64,000 bases of DNA from Prasinococcaceae sp. CCMP 1430 (lineage: Eukaryota > Prasinodermophyta > Palmophyllophyceae > Prasinococcales > Prasinococcaceae). The stretch lies in the NCBI GenBank assembly GCA_013416795.1, contig RQSC01001302.1, positions 104,946 through 168,945 of the forward strand, read 5' to 3'. The notes beneath the pieces were generated by a model, which saw only the letters and a list, made by a program, of their open reading frames with translations, made no database searches and was not told where the DNA came from. The position numbers and the translations under genes were made by a program. Shown here one piece after another: positions 29,881 through 39,414 of this stretch (positions within the stretch are counted from its first letter, which is position 1; each line of letters starts with the position of its first letter).

Positions 29881-32800
29881 CTACTTCGGGTTCAAATCGG
29901 CCTTCGAGGGGGTAAGAATCTTGGTGACCAGAGCCAGCGGCCAGCCGATGATGCCGACGGCGATGGCGAAGAGCCACTCCTCCCAGGTCTGTCCCTGCAC
30001 CTTGAAGAAGCTCCCGAGGGCCTCCATGATAATCACCTGGAAGACCAGGATGAAGAATAGCACGGCGAAGAAGATGTACGAGTCGAAGATGCCCTTGAAG
30101 ATATTCAGCTCGTCGTTGATCTTGCGCGCATTGATGAAGTTGAAGAGCTCCATGAAGATGAACACGTTGAACACGAGCGAGTTGATCGCCAAGTTGGCGT
30201 GCTCGTACTCCTCGTGCGCGTGCTTGAAGGGCAGGCAGGTGCGCTTGCTCCAGTCGGGGTGGCAACAGCACGCGCCATGCACCTCCTCATCGGGCTCGGG
30301 CCAATCCACCTCCGGCATCACCAGCGAGCACGACTTGGTGGGAGCATCCACCACGGCTGTCCAGTCGAGCTCGAAGAGCGTCTCCACCGGCACCTCGCCG
30401 TCAAAGTCGGTCCCGGTGGCGCCCGCCATCGCCTCGAGCTCGCCGGCGCAGTCGGCGTCGTCGATCTTCGAGCACTTGCAGCACTCTCCGAAAGTGAGCT
30501 CTTCGACGGGGCCCGAGGCTGCCAGCGCAGGGCGCGTGTACGTGGTCGCGTTGACATTCTCGCCGATGCAGCACATGGGGCGCGTCTCGAGGGCGAGCTC
30601 CTCGGGCTTGTCTAGGCCACGGCACTGGAACATGCCGAGCGTGGGTTCCTTCGGCAGCTGATACTGGTCGAGCAGCGGCGCGACCCACAAGACCGCCATG
30701 AGCACAGCCACCTGGAAGACCGCCTGGACGATGATGTGCTTCCACATGGTCCTGGAAATGAGACCCTCTTCGCGGCCGTGCGGCCTCTCGTTGAGCAGCT
30801 CGGGGTTGGGCTTCTCAGTGGCTAGCGCAAGCGCGGCCATCGAGTCCATAATGAGGTTCACCCACAGGAGCTGCAGAACGTTGAGCGGCATACCGCGCTG
30901 CGTCACCGCGGCCAGCGTCGCCACGATGAGCGCCACGCCGTTGATGGTCAGCTGGAACTGCAGGAACTTGCGGATGTTGGCGAAGACGCAGCGGCCCCAG
31001 CTGACGGACGCGACGATTGAGTTGAAGTTGTCGTCGAGGATGACAATGTCCGACGCCTCCTTGGCGACCTCGGTGCCAGTGATGCCCATGGACAGGCCCA
31101 CATCCGACACCTTGAGCGCGGGCGCGTCGTTGGTGCCGTCGCCGGTCACCGCGACCACCTCGCCCATCTCCTTGAGGGCAGACACCAGCAGGTACTTGTC
31201 CGAGGGCGACGAGCGCGCGAGCACTTGGAGCTTTGGCAGGATCTCGCGCATCTGCTCGGGCGAAAGCTTGCGGAACTCGGGGCCCTCCATGGCGTCGCCG
31301 TCAGTGAGGATGCCGCACTCCCGCGCGATGTGCTTGGCGGTGTGGACGTTGTCTCCGGTGACCATGCGCACGCGGATGCCCGCGTTCATGCAGGTCATCA
31401 CAGCTCCTGGCACCTCCTTGCGCACGGGGTCCTTGATTCCCACGAGTGCGAGAAGCACCAGGTCAGCCTCGCACTGGTCGGCGTCGTCGAGCACGCCCTC
31501 GCTCGTGTTGGGCGCGAAGTCGCGGTAGGCGATGGCGAGCGTGCGCAGACCACGCGAGGCCATGGCGGTGATGTACTCCTCGTGCGCGTGGCGTCCCTCT
31601 TGCGACATGGCCACCACGGCGCCCGAGGTGTCCACCTGCGACACGCACGAGCGCAGCACGATCTCGGCGGCGCCCTTGATGTGCAGACGCGAGCCAGTGC
31701 CCTCGGCGGCAACTACCGATGAGCGCTTGCGGTCTGAGGTGAACTGGTGCATCTTGGTGATGGTCTTGGTGCGCGCGTCGCGAATGCGGCGGTAGTCCTC
31801 GCCCAGCTCGCGGCACATGACGAGCAGCGCGCACTCCGTGCGGTTGCCCACAAACTCAATCGGCGTGCCCGCCACCGCATCAGGCGGCGGGTCCACGAGG
31901 AAGGCCTTCGAGTTGAGAGCGACGCCATCGGTGAGCGCCCTGGCGGCATCGGCAGGTAGCGTGGTCTGGGCGGGCACGCCCGACTTGGAGTCGATGCCCA
32001 TGAACCATCCCTCGGTCACGGTCATCTTGTTATCGGTGAGCGTGCCGGTCTTGTCCGAGCAGATGCAGGTCGCACCGCCCATAGTCTCACACGCGGCGAG
32101 CACGCGCACGAAGTTGTTGTCGTCCATCATGCGCTTCATCGAATAGGCGAGCGCGATGGTCACCGCGAGGGGCAGGCCCTCGGGAATGGCCACCACAATG
32201 ATGGTGGTTGCGAACAAGAAGTAGTCAAGCACCTCGGTCGACTCGTCCGTGTCCCACCCGCGGTGCCTGATCATCCACGAAACGAAGAGCACAACGAAAC
32301 AGACCGCAGCCACGCCGAAGCCGACCTTGCCTATGTTCTCCGCGAGCACGCCCAGCTTCTCCTGCAGCGGCGTGTCCTCGACCTCGCCCATCACCTTGGA
32401 CATGGTCTCGCCCCACTCCGAGCGTTCGCCCACGGCCAGGACGAGCACCTTGCCCTCGCCCTCGGTCGCCTGCGTCCCCGAGCGGCAAAAGGGCTTCTTC
32501 TCGTTCTTTGCCACGGGCTCCGATTCACCCGTCAGCGAGGCCTCATCGGCCACCAGGTCGTGGCCCTCAATGTAGACGCCGTCAGCCACGAACTTGTCAC
32601 CCGCGTCGATGAGCAGCACGTCACCTACCACCACCTCGTTGGACCAGATGGTGCACTCGCGCCCCCCGCGGCGGACCTTCACCTCGATGACGTTCTTGGC
32701 GTCGTTGAGCACACGGAACTGCTTATCTTTCTGCCAGTCGTTGACGGCGCCAACGCCCGACACCACGAGCACCGCTACCCAGATCGCGATACCGTCTACG

Positions 32801-33237
32801 TACCCCAGCTCCTCGCGCTCCTCGGGTATGGCCGAGCCCAGGATGGTGGAGAGCAGCGCGAGCACCATGAGCAGGATGAGCGTGGGATCCTGCAGCTGGT
32901 CCAGAAAGAGCGAAAATAGGCTCTTGGGATCGGGTGACTCGAAGTCATTGCGGCCGTACTCCGCGCGCAGCCGCCCAGCGTCAGCCTCGTCCCTCACGCC
33001 CTGCGCGAGGTCCACCCCGAGCGACGCGGCAATGCCCCTAATGCCCCCCAGCTCGCCGAGTGAGTCATCGCTCTTCTCGCTGTTCATCTGGTAGAGCTCA
33101 TCAGCCGACACCGAGCCTGGCCCGCCCTTCGTGACCTGGGGGAGGGGCTCCTCGCGGGCGCCCTCTGCTGTGGGCGGCGCGACGCCATTGCCCCCCTCGC
33201 CGCTGTGGTGCGGCGGCGGCGCCTCCGCCGTGCCCAT
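29881..33237 (-). CDS. P-type Ca2+-ATPase, P2B (plasma-membrane type)
   Basis: ATP-driven Ca2+ export from the cytosol. One uninterrupted exon, 1118 residues, start MGTAEAPPPHHSGEGG. Helices M1-M2 lie after FSLFLDQLQDPTLILLMVLA, M4 has PEGLPLAV, phosphorylation site CSDKTGTLTDNK (Asp395), nucleotide domain KGAAEIVLRSC, hinge TGDGTNDAPALK, M5 QFQLTINGVALIVATLAAV, M6 WVNLIMDSMAALAL. Between M7 (ends near residue 855) and M8 (starts near 1016) there is a ~160-residue exoplasmic loop with 12 cysteines, far longer than in known PMCAs. The regulatory N-terminus is short and no C-terminal calmodulin tail is visible (it ends a few residues after M10, PSKADLNPK), so autoinhibition would have to be N-terminal, as in plant ACAs, or absent. 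Confidence 0.95.
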   Translation of the reverse strand: MGTAEAPPPHHSGEGGNGVAPPTAEGAREEPLPQVTKGGPGSVSADELYQMNSEKSDDSLGELGGIRGIAASLGVDLAQGVRDEADAGRLRAEYGRNDFESPDPKSLFSLFLDQLQDPTLILLMVLALLSTILGSAIPEEREELGYVDGIAIWVAVLVVSGVGAVNDWQKDKQFRVLNDAKNVIEVKVRRGGRECTIWSNEVVVGDVLLIDAGDKFVADGVYIEGHDLVADEASLTGESEPVAKNEKKPFCRSGTQATEGEGKVLVLAVGERSEWGETMSKVMGEVEDTPLQEKLGVLAENIGKVGFGVAAVCFVVLFVSWMIRHRGWDTDESTEVLDYFLFATTIIVVAIPEGLPLAVTIALAYSMKRMMDDNNFVRVLAACETMGGATCICSDKTGTLTDNKMTVTEGWFMGIDSKSGVPAQTTLPADAARALTDGVALNSKAFLVDPPPDAVAGTPIEFVGNRTECALLVMCRELGEDYRRIRDARTKTITKMHQFTSDRKRSSVVAAEGTGSRLHIKGAAEIVLRSCVSQVDTSGAVVAMSQEGRHAHEEYITAMASRGLRTLAIAYRDFAPNTSEGVLDDADQCEADLVLLALVGIKDPVRKEVPGAVMTCMNAGIRVRMVTGDNVHTAKHIARECGILTDGDAMEGPEFRKLSPEQMREILPKLQVLARSSPSDKYLLVSALKEMGEVVAVTGDGTNDAPALKVSDVGLSMGITGTEVAKEASDIVILDDNFNSIVASVSWGRCVFANIRKFLQFQLTINGVALIVATLAAVTQRGMPLNVLQLLWVNLIMDSMAALALATEKPNPELLNERPHGREEGLISRTMWKHIIVQAVFQVAVLMAVLWVAPLLDQYQLPKEPTLGMFQCRGLDKPEELALETRPMCCIGENVNATTYTRPALAASGPVEELTFGECCKCSKIDDADCAGELEAMAGATGTDFDGEVPVETLFELDWTAVVDAPTKSCSLVMPEVDWPEPDEEVHGACCCHPDWSKRTCLPFKHAHEEYEHANLAINSLVFNVFIFMELFNFINARKINDELNIFKGIFDSYIFFAVLFFILVFQVIIMEALGSFFKVQGQTWEEWLFAIAVGIIGWPLALVTKILTPSKADLNPK

Positions 33238-33795
33238 GGCTGCCTCGTTTTTCTTTTGCGCCGCTCACGGGCGGCCGATCGACCACCCGAAGATGCGCCG
33301 CGCGCCGCGCGGCGCAGCGCGGCCGCCTTGGTCGAGATGGATGAGATGACGCGCGCCGGGGGAGCGCACGGGGCAAAGTGGAGATCGCGGCGCAACCAGC
33401 GTGTGCAATTGGCAGGCGCAGTTGGCGTCGAGTCAGCACGTGCGCACGCCTTCGACGCCTCGTTCCCTGCTGCCTCTCCCCTCGGCCGTGCGCGTCGCAC
33501 AGCGCCGCGCACGGCCGCCCACGGTAGCATACACAAGGTTTGGCGGACAGCGGCGGTGCGCCCGTTCGGCGGCGCCGCGCCTGCTGGGGGTGCATTCGCT
33601 CCGGCGGGGTGGATGGAGCGGGCTGTGGTTGGGGTTCGTACGAGGGCTGGGGCCGAGCAAGCGGATCGTTCGAGCCCCCGCAGCCTCGGCGCCACCCTTC
33701 GCGCTTCAGCATGCTCCCGACCTCCACGCGCCCGCACGCACGGCCCGCGCCCCACGCGGTTTTAGTGGCGGCCGCGAAGCCCGGGGCGTGCGACC

Positions 33796-34038
33796 CTACA
33801 CGACTCGGGACCCCCGCCGATACGCACACGCACACGCACGCGGACGCCGGCGCACCGCTGGCGGCGGCGGTGGCCAGGTGAACGGAGGGGCGGGAGGGCG
33901 CTCCGCATCGTCGGCAGCCCCACCGCCATTCACAAAAGGGTCCGCGCTCGCGTTGTTCGCACCGATAGCAGTACTGAGCTCCTCGATGGTGGATGGCACA
34001 GGAAAGCAGCTGTCGTTGTACTGGCGAGCTAAGCTCAT
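33796..34038 (-). CDS. Candidate exon, unknown product
   Basis: Minus-strand frame beginning at ATG 34038 with well-composed residues MSLARQYNDSCFPVP, STIEELSTAIGANNASADPF and then a Pro-rich tail PAPPFTWPPPPPA followed by GTGCGCCGGC, a typical donor of this genome. It may be an internal or first exon of a gene that continues toward lower coordinates. No family recognised; a chance ORF is possible. Confidence 0.3.
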   Translation of the reverse strand: MSLARQYNDSCFPVPSTIEELSTAIGANNASADPFVNGGGAADDAERPPAPPFTWPPPPPAVRRRPRACACAYRRGSRVV

Positions 34039-34298
34039 GGTCGCGGCGCCTTGTCCTCCGCCAGCAGGGCACTGCGCGCGGCATTCGCAGTTTGCATCGT
34101 TGCGTCAGCGGTGCGCGCGCGCGCACATTACCGGACGGTGCATGCACGTGAGATATTGCGTCAACGATTGCGCGACAGACAGAGCAATTCGAAGCCGCAG
34201 GGTAGCGGGCCACGGGGGTGCCCAAGTGCTCGAAGNCGCTCGCTCGCTGCGGCGGCCGCCGGCGCAGAACAGCCGCGGGCGCGGGTGCGCGCGAGGGC

Positions 34299-34470
34299 TC
34301 AACGCGGGGGCGGCCCCATCGTCGCGTCGGAGAGCTTCACAGTGTCCATGCATTCCATGGGGTCGTCGCGCGGCCCGCCATCGATCGAGCCAGCCAGCCA
34401 GTCAGCGTAGCCCTCCATGCATGCTGCCTCGTGCGCGCCAGCGACGAAGATGCCGAAGTTTGAAGCATCT
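34299..34470 (-). CDS. Candidate exon, unknown product
   Basis: Minus-strand frame reading ASNFGIFVAGAHEAACMEGY then ADWLAGSIDGGPRDD and PMECMDTVKLSDATMGPPPR before a stop near 34299. An AG precedes it (ATCAGTCAG). The balanced composition with few Arg/Pro makes it look coding in contrast to its surroundings; an ambiguous base lies 63 bases further on at 34236. Possibly the same gene as the 33796-34038 exon. Confidence 0.28.
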
Positions 34471-35190
34471 GACTGATGCCATCTTTTCATTTGTGGGCGA
34501 GAAGCCGCGCGGGCGCGCCACGTGCTGTGCTGGCGCATCGCTCGTCGTCGATGTACCCCGGGGCGTCGCGCGATGCATGGCGCTACGCGAGTGGGTTCGG
34601 GCATCGGGCGGGGCTGGAAAATGACCCGACGATCGGCGCGCACGCTCGACCAACGTGCGACGTGCGAAATGATGGATGCGTACCGTCGACCCAAAGAAAA
34701 GCTTTTCGCTCATCAACAAAGGCTGAGTCGGGAAATAAACGAAAACGGTGGGCGCGGGTGGGCACTGCGTAGCTGGGAGACCGGGCCAAGGGCAGCCATC
34801 GCTGAGCGCCACAGGCACCTGCGGCCGGGGTTAGGGCAGCGGGCGAAGACTCTGGGGGAGAGGAAGTCGCGCACGGCGCACGGCATGCCCGCGGGCGCGG
34901 AGGTGGTGGCGGTGAGCCCCAACGGTCGTCCGGGCAACAGGCTCGTGCCTCAACCGACACGCTGAAGCTCCGTCGAGCCCGCTGGGACGGCGAGCCTGGA
35001 CGCAGGTGAGCTAGCACAGGCGCCCCGGAGCAGCGCGCAGCGCGCAGCATTCACGGCGCCGAGGTCGCCATCGCCTTCGAGCTTGGGAGTGATAACGATA
35101 GTAAGCTCACAAGGGTGATGCCGCACAAAAAATAGTACCATCAGCTGATGGTAGGTTGGAGCAGCGCGGAGAGAGGCGAGACTCGCACGT

Positions 35191-35672
35191 CTAGCGCTTC
35201 TTCTTCTTGGACTGCTTGCGCCCAGATTTGCCCTGTCGTCGGCGCTCTTCCATCGCCTCCAATTTGCTGTGAGAGCAGTCACCGCGGATGAGAGGCGAGG
35301 CGCGAGGCGCGAGCGAGCGACCGTCAGCGACTGGCTAGGGCGCCAGGGCGCCCTCGGCCGTTCACTGCACAGGGCGGCGCCAGCAGCTGCAACGTACTCC
35401 TCGTAATCGGGCGACATAAACATGGGGTCGTGTTTCATGGAAACCTTCGCATACCAGCTGGTGATCTTGTCCTCGAGCATGAGCTTGGTGAGCTCCTTGC
35501 GGCCGGTGCGCACGTGCGTCGGGTTGTAGTATGCGCCGAATACGCCCGCCGCAGCCTCTTCGAGCTCGGCGGCGGCGCCGCGGTCGCGGCGGCGCAGCTC
35601 CAACAGCACCAGGTCGACGTGCGAGCGTGCCTTGGACCTCCTCCTCGCGGACGCCGTCCTGGACGAAGCCAT
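35191..35672 (-). CDS. MRPS33: Mitochondrial ribosomal protein mS33
   Basis: Small-subunit mitoribosome protein. Exons 35672-35371 and 35266-35191, phase 2 (AAL|KLEAMEERR), 125 residues. Signature of the family: GVFGAYYNPTHVRTGRKELTK, ITSWYAKVSMKHDPMF, then the second exon KLEAMEERRRQGKSGRKQSK and terminal KKKKR, the basic tail typical of mS33/yeast Rsm27. The intron begins GTGCAGTGAA. The start MASSRTASARRRSK gives an Arg/Ser-rich mitochondrial presequence. Short of direct alignment, the family match rests on the NPTxxRTGxK...SWY pattern and tail. Confidence 0.82.
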
Positions 35673-35765
35673 CGCCCGCGCCCCGCCCGGCGCCCAGCCC
35701 GCGGCCGCTGTCACGCCCACGGCTGCGGCCGCCGCGCGAGCGGGGCTGTGGGACCCTGATAGTCC

Positions 35766-36077
35766 TCACGCCACGTGGCGAGGGCGTGCGTGCTGCCTAA
35801 ACGGTGGCGTGTATACTTTCGTCGATGCCGGGATGCCCGTGATGGGCACGCTCGAGCCCGCCTTGGGCGCTTGCGCCGCGTGCGCTGGGCAGCACGTCGC
35901 GTACAGGCTGCGAGTCACNGTGTAGCCCTCGAGCAGCTTTTTGGAGATCGCCTCGATCGACGCCTGCTTCGACGCGAGCGTCATGGCACGGGCAGGCGCC
36001 GGCCACGCCGAGTGGCACCGCGCGCACATCGCCGCCGGCCGCCGCCCCGCTTCCCCCGTGGCATGTCGTACCTCCAT
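35766..36077 (-). CDS. Possible ZNRD2/SSSCA1-like protein, frame doubtful
   Basis: Frame from ATG 36077 with MCARCHSAWPAP and then ASIEAISKKLLEGY, which resembles the start of ZNRD2 (Sjogren/scleroderma autoantigen-1 domain: ISxxLLxGYxMLxExCPxC). Immediately after the GY comes an ambiguous base (35919) and downstream no proper CPxC...CxxC ribbon, only LYATCCPAHAAQAP. Either the frame is shifted by an assembly error at the N, an exon is missed after STK (GTATACACGCC could be a donor), or the resemblance is chance. On this strand it lies just upstream of mS33. Confidence 0.35.
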   Translation of the reverse strand: MEVRHATGEAGRRPAAMCARCHSAWPAPARAMTLASKQASIEAISKKLLEGYXVTRSLYATCCPAHAAQAPKAGSSVPITGIPASTKVYTPPFRQHARPRHVA

Positions 36078-36353
36078 TCGGCACACGCCAATATTGATTA
36101 GTAGATACAAACATAGCTCAAACTATCCCACGGGCGTCTTTCTTCGACGTCGCGTGCGCAGATGCTTTCTGATGACTGTCAGTGACTGAGTGCGGGAGGG
36201 TGGGGAAGGGGCGGTGAGGAGGACGCGGGCATTTTTGGTGGGAGGGCTCGGTCTGGACCCGCGCGCCCGCGCGTGCGCCCGGGTGGTGCGCGAGGGGTTG
36301 CGGCGGGCGCGTAAAGAGCGCCTTGCCGACGCGGCGACGGGGCGACGGCCGCG

Positions 36354-37505
36354 ATGACGAGCGAGGACCGCGGCGATGCCCCGCCAGCATCGCCGCTCGC
36401 GCGCGTGTACTCGCGCGATGCCTCCGATGTTGCGAAGGCGGTGGCCACACTTGCGGCGGAGTCCACGCCCGTCAAGCGCCCCCCCAAGGCCGTCCCAATG
36501 GGGACGCCGCCGCAGCGGAAGGAGCTGCTCGTGAACGGCGGCGAGAGCGCGCCGGGGAGCCCAAAAAGGCCAATCCGCCCCAGGCACCGCTGGGGTGACG
36601 ACGAGGACGGGGATCGGGCGAGTGGCCCCGGAAGCCAGGACCTGGCAAATTCCAGCAGCAGCGGCGCGGCGACGGGCGGGGTGGCGGGGGGTGGCATTAT
36701 CACGCAGTATGGATTGGACGAGGCGCTGGCGAAGCGCCACGGCCCTGAGGCACAAGAAGATGACGGCCAAGGCACGGGATGGCGCTCAATCATGTGCTGC
36801 TTCTCCGGTGCGATGCGCGGGCTGCAACGCGGTGGGTACAGCCGAACGTCGGCGTCGTGCGACCTCGTGCCGGGGCATCGCAGGGTCCCTCTCGCCGACT
36901 TCCCCCTTGCGGTGGCACCGCGAAATCATCCTCGCCCGCCTGTGAACCATACCGCGGCGAGCCTGCCGCCGCAGGACGCGGAGGACGTTGGCAAGAAGAC
37001 GCTCGTGCTGGACCTCGACGAGACTTTGGTGCACTCTTCCTTCAAGGAGGTTGAAAACGCCGACTTCATCATCCCCATCGAGATTGAGGGACGGGTGAAC
37101 AACTGCTACGTCCTGAAGCGCCCGTGTGTTGACGCCTTCATTGAGGCGGTGACAAAAATGTATGAGGTCGTCGTGTTCACCGCAAGCCTGTCCAAGTACG
37201 GCGACCCGCTGTTAGATCTGCTGGACCCCAAAGGCCTCATGAAATACCGCCTCTTCCGAGAGTCGTGTGCGCTCTTCGAGGGCAACTTCGTCAAGGACCT
37301 CAGCAGCCTCGGCCGAGATCTGAAGAGCACCATGATTATCGACAACTCACCGCATTCGTACGTGTTCCATCCGGAGAACGCGATCCCCATTGGCACGTAC
37401 ATCGATGATCCTGCCGACACGGAGCTCGCCGACATGCTGCCGTACTTGTCCACGCTTAACGATGTGGACGACGTGCGCGACACTCTTGGGCAGGGCTTGT
37501 ACTAG
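36354..37505 (+). CDS. SCP/FCP-type CTD phosphatase-like protein
   Basis: HAD-family protein serine phosphatase resembling small CTD phosphatases (SCP1-3) that dephosphorylate RNA polymerase II CTD or other proteins. One exon, 383 residues. Catalytic DLDETLVHSSF at residues 220-230, followed by KRPCVDAFIEAV, YEVVVFTASLSKYGDPLLDLLD, YRLFRESCALFEGNFVKDLS, IIDNSPHSYVFHPENAIP and DDPADTELADMLPYL, an almost textbook SCP core. The N-terminal 200 residues are low complexity; WRSIMCCFSGAMRG resembles the cysteine-rich, possibly palmitoylated, segment of SCPs. Its stop and the KDM4-like stop converge 217 bases apart. Confidence 0.95.
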   Translation: MTSEDRGDAPPASPLARVYSRDASDVAKAVATLAAESTPVKRPPKAVPMGTPPQRKELLVNGGESAPGSPKRPIRPRHRWGDDEDGDRASGPGSQDLANSSSSGAATGGVAGGGIITQYGLDEALAKRHGPEAQEDDGQGTGWRSIMCCFSGAMRGLQRGGYSRTSASCDLVPGHRRVPLADFPLAVAPRNHPRPPVNHTAASLPPQDAEDVGKKTLVLDLDETLVHSSFKEVENADFIIPIEIEGRVNNCYVLKRPCVDAFIEAVTKMYEVVVFTASLSKYGDPLLDLLDPKGLMKYRLFRESCALFEGNFVKDLSSLGRDLKSTMIIDNSPHSYVFHPENAIPIGTYIDDPADTELADMLPYLSTLNDVDDVRDTLGQGLY

Positions 37506-37722
37506 AGAGCCGCGGCTCTCGGAGCATACGCTGGCCGCTTGTGACGCCGCGCTCCCTCATTTGCAAATGCGCGCACAGGGCCGGGGTTGAACATACTCGG
37601 CTACACGTACGCGCCATGTAACTTAAAATGGTTATGTGAAGTCCGCCAGGTCTGAGGCTTTGACTTGACGCCCTGAATCGCTAACTAGAGCTAGAGTCTT
37701 ATCATCGGGCAGTCCCACGCCC

Positions 37723-39168
37723 TCAGACCCTCACGCGCTTGGAGCCACGCTTGAAGGTTGCGATTCCGGGCTTGCGCCTCCGCGCCGCGGGCCGGCTCGG
37801 GCGCTCGCGCTCAGCCGAAGGATCCGACACGCTGCATTTCTTGGCCGCCAGGTTGGTGACCAGTCCCGGCTTCACGTCTTTGCTCGAAGCCAGCGGCACC
37901 AGGTCTGCTGCGTCGCGGGCGGCCTGCTCCTCCGCGATCCGGCAGTGCATATCTGGCAGAAGCGCGCATATGAACTTGGTGCCCGGCCAGTTTGGCATAC
38001 GGGTCGCACTCACCAACCTCCTTTTGTTGCACAGGACACACACGGCCGCCCTGCGGTTCTTCTCAGCACCAGCGCGCGCTCGGCGCGCCCGCGCGATGCG
38101 CATGAAGTCCTCGTCGTCGCTCGAATCCCCCTGTACAGCTTTAGCGCACTCCTTGACGTCATGCACGCCGAAGAGCTTCATGTCGAAGCGCACCGCGTCC
38201 GCCGAGCAGTCGCAGGTGCGCGCGGCGCATCCGTATGGCACCCAGCGCCGAGTCGCAAAGTTGGTGCTCTCAGCCAGGTTGAAGCCGTGGTTGAAGCCGC
38301 AGTGGTACGCGCCGGGGAAATTGATGACGAAGTCGCGCTCGGACTGCGTCAAGCGGACGAGCTTAATGCCGCGCTTGGCGCAGAGGGATGGAGATATCAT
38401 GAGCTCCTTGTGCCTCAGGAACTCGGTGCAGCCGCGTTCCTTGTCGAAGAGCTCCGGCGCTAGCTCTCGTGCGAGCGCCTCGAACTTCTTCTTGTCCGGC
38501 GGTGGCACGACGTACCAGGACTTCGGTTCCCCGAAGTGCAGATAGTTAATGCTGTAAAGGTCCAGATCCTCGGTGTGCATGGCGAAGTCTGCCCGCCAGC
38601 TGCCTACATAGAGGTACGGCTCGGTTACGCCAGGGATGTGGACGCCAGCACCCTTAAGGGCGCGTCGCAGGAAGTCGTTCAGCCTCCTGCACGAGAACTC
38701 CTTGCAGCTGCTGTCTGTCGCCGAGCCCTTGATGTCCGCGCCATACAGCGGCGGCGAGAAGGTCAGGTTCCTCCAGAAGTGCCGCTCCAGTGCGTCGATG
38801 TCGCCCGCGATAGCCTCCGGCGGCCGGGCCGCGCCCGCACTCTCGATGTGTTCCCTGAACTCGTCTAGCGACATATCCTTCTGCGTTGTCGAGTAGTGAC
38901 GCCAGAGACCACGCCCCCCGGAAGCGTTTTGCCTTATGGGCTTCTCGACGCGCAGCCGCAGGTTGCCGTAGCCGGCCTTGCGGGGTTGCCAAGATGCCGG
39001 GGGAACGAGCTTCGCCACGCCCCATTTCGCGAGCACGTCCTCGATCCTCTCAATGTACGCCTCGAAGCCGCCAGCAATGTCCTCGTCGGTGAGTTGGAAG
39101 GTGGGGCACTCGGCATACGCCGAATTTGCCGGCCCCGTTGGCGCGGCGCGCCCGCTGTCGCGCCCCAT
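37723..39168 (-). CDS. JmjN/JmjC histone lysine demethylase, KDM4-like
   Basis: Fe(II)/2-oxoglutarate dioxygenase that removes methyl groups from histone H3 (K9/K36 in KDM4). Single exon, 481 residues, start MGRDSGRAAPTG. JmjN: CPTFQLTDEDIAGGFEAYIE with GVAKLVPP. JmjC: YVGSWRADFAMHTEDLDLYS (Fe ligands His198, Glu200), SINYLHFGEPKSWYVVPP, FPGAYHCGFNHGFNLAEST (His294). The zinc site of KDM4 is reflected in YGCAARTCDC. After the catalytic core a basic Lys/Arg-rich tail (RRKPGIATFKRGSKRVRV) probably binds chromatin. No PHD or Tudor domain is present, so it is a short KDM4D-like or JMJ-like form. The frame is open upstream of the start over a GC-rich stretch without homology. Confidence 0.94.
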   Translation of the reverse strand: MGRDSGRAAPTGPANSAYAECPTFQLTDEDIAGGFEAYIERIEDVLAKWGVAKLVPPASWQPRKAGYGNLRLRVEKPIRQNASGGRGLWRHYSTTQKDMSLDEFREHIESAGAARPPEAIAGDIDALERHFWRNLTFSPPLYGADIKGSATDSSCKEFSCRRLNDFLRRALKGAGVHIPGVTEPYLYVGSWRADFAMHTEDLDLYSINYLHFGEPKSWYVVPPPDKKKFEALARELAPELFDKERGCTEFLRHKELMISPSLCAKRGIKLVRLTQSERDFVINFPGAYHCGFNHGFNLAESTNFATRRWVPYGCAARTCDCSADAVRFDMKLFGVHDVKECAKAVQGDSSDDEDFMRIARARRARAGAEKNRRAAVCVLCNKRRLVSATRMPNWPGTKFICALLPDMHCRIAEEQAARDAADLVPLASSKDVKPGLVTNLAAKKCSVSDPSAERERPSRPAARRRKPGIATFKRGSKRVRV

Positions 39169-39234
39169 CGTGCCGGCCACGTGTGGCCGCCGCTCCGCCC
39201 TTTCCCCACGCGCACCCAACCACCTCCCCGGAAA

Positions 39235-39370
39235 ATGAAGGTGCACGCCCCCAAAAAAGGGGCGCCCGGTCGCAGCCGCCGCGACACGCCCGCGGCCGCC
39301 CGGCCCGCGCGTGCGCGGGACGCAAGCCTCGTACTCGCACCCCAAGCTCGCCGCAGCTCCCCTTCCCCCC

Positions 39371-39414
<44 letters not shown>

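Larger units (their letters stand above)
33238..35190. other. Poorly resolved region between the Ca2+-ATPase and mS33
   Basis: Two kilobases with one ambiguous base (34236). Composition-balanced peptide stretches appear on the minus strand (see the two candidate exons), suggesting an unrecognised multi-exon minus-strand gene; plus-strand frames up to 407 residues are Arg/Pro-rich shadows. No known family seen. Confidence 0.35.

Noticed and set aside
33401-34624. Plus-strand 407-residue frame
   Set aside because: Contains an N and reads as Arg/Ala-rich noise; the minus strand gives better composed peptides here.
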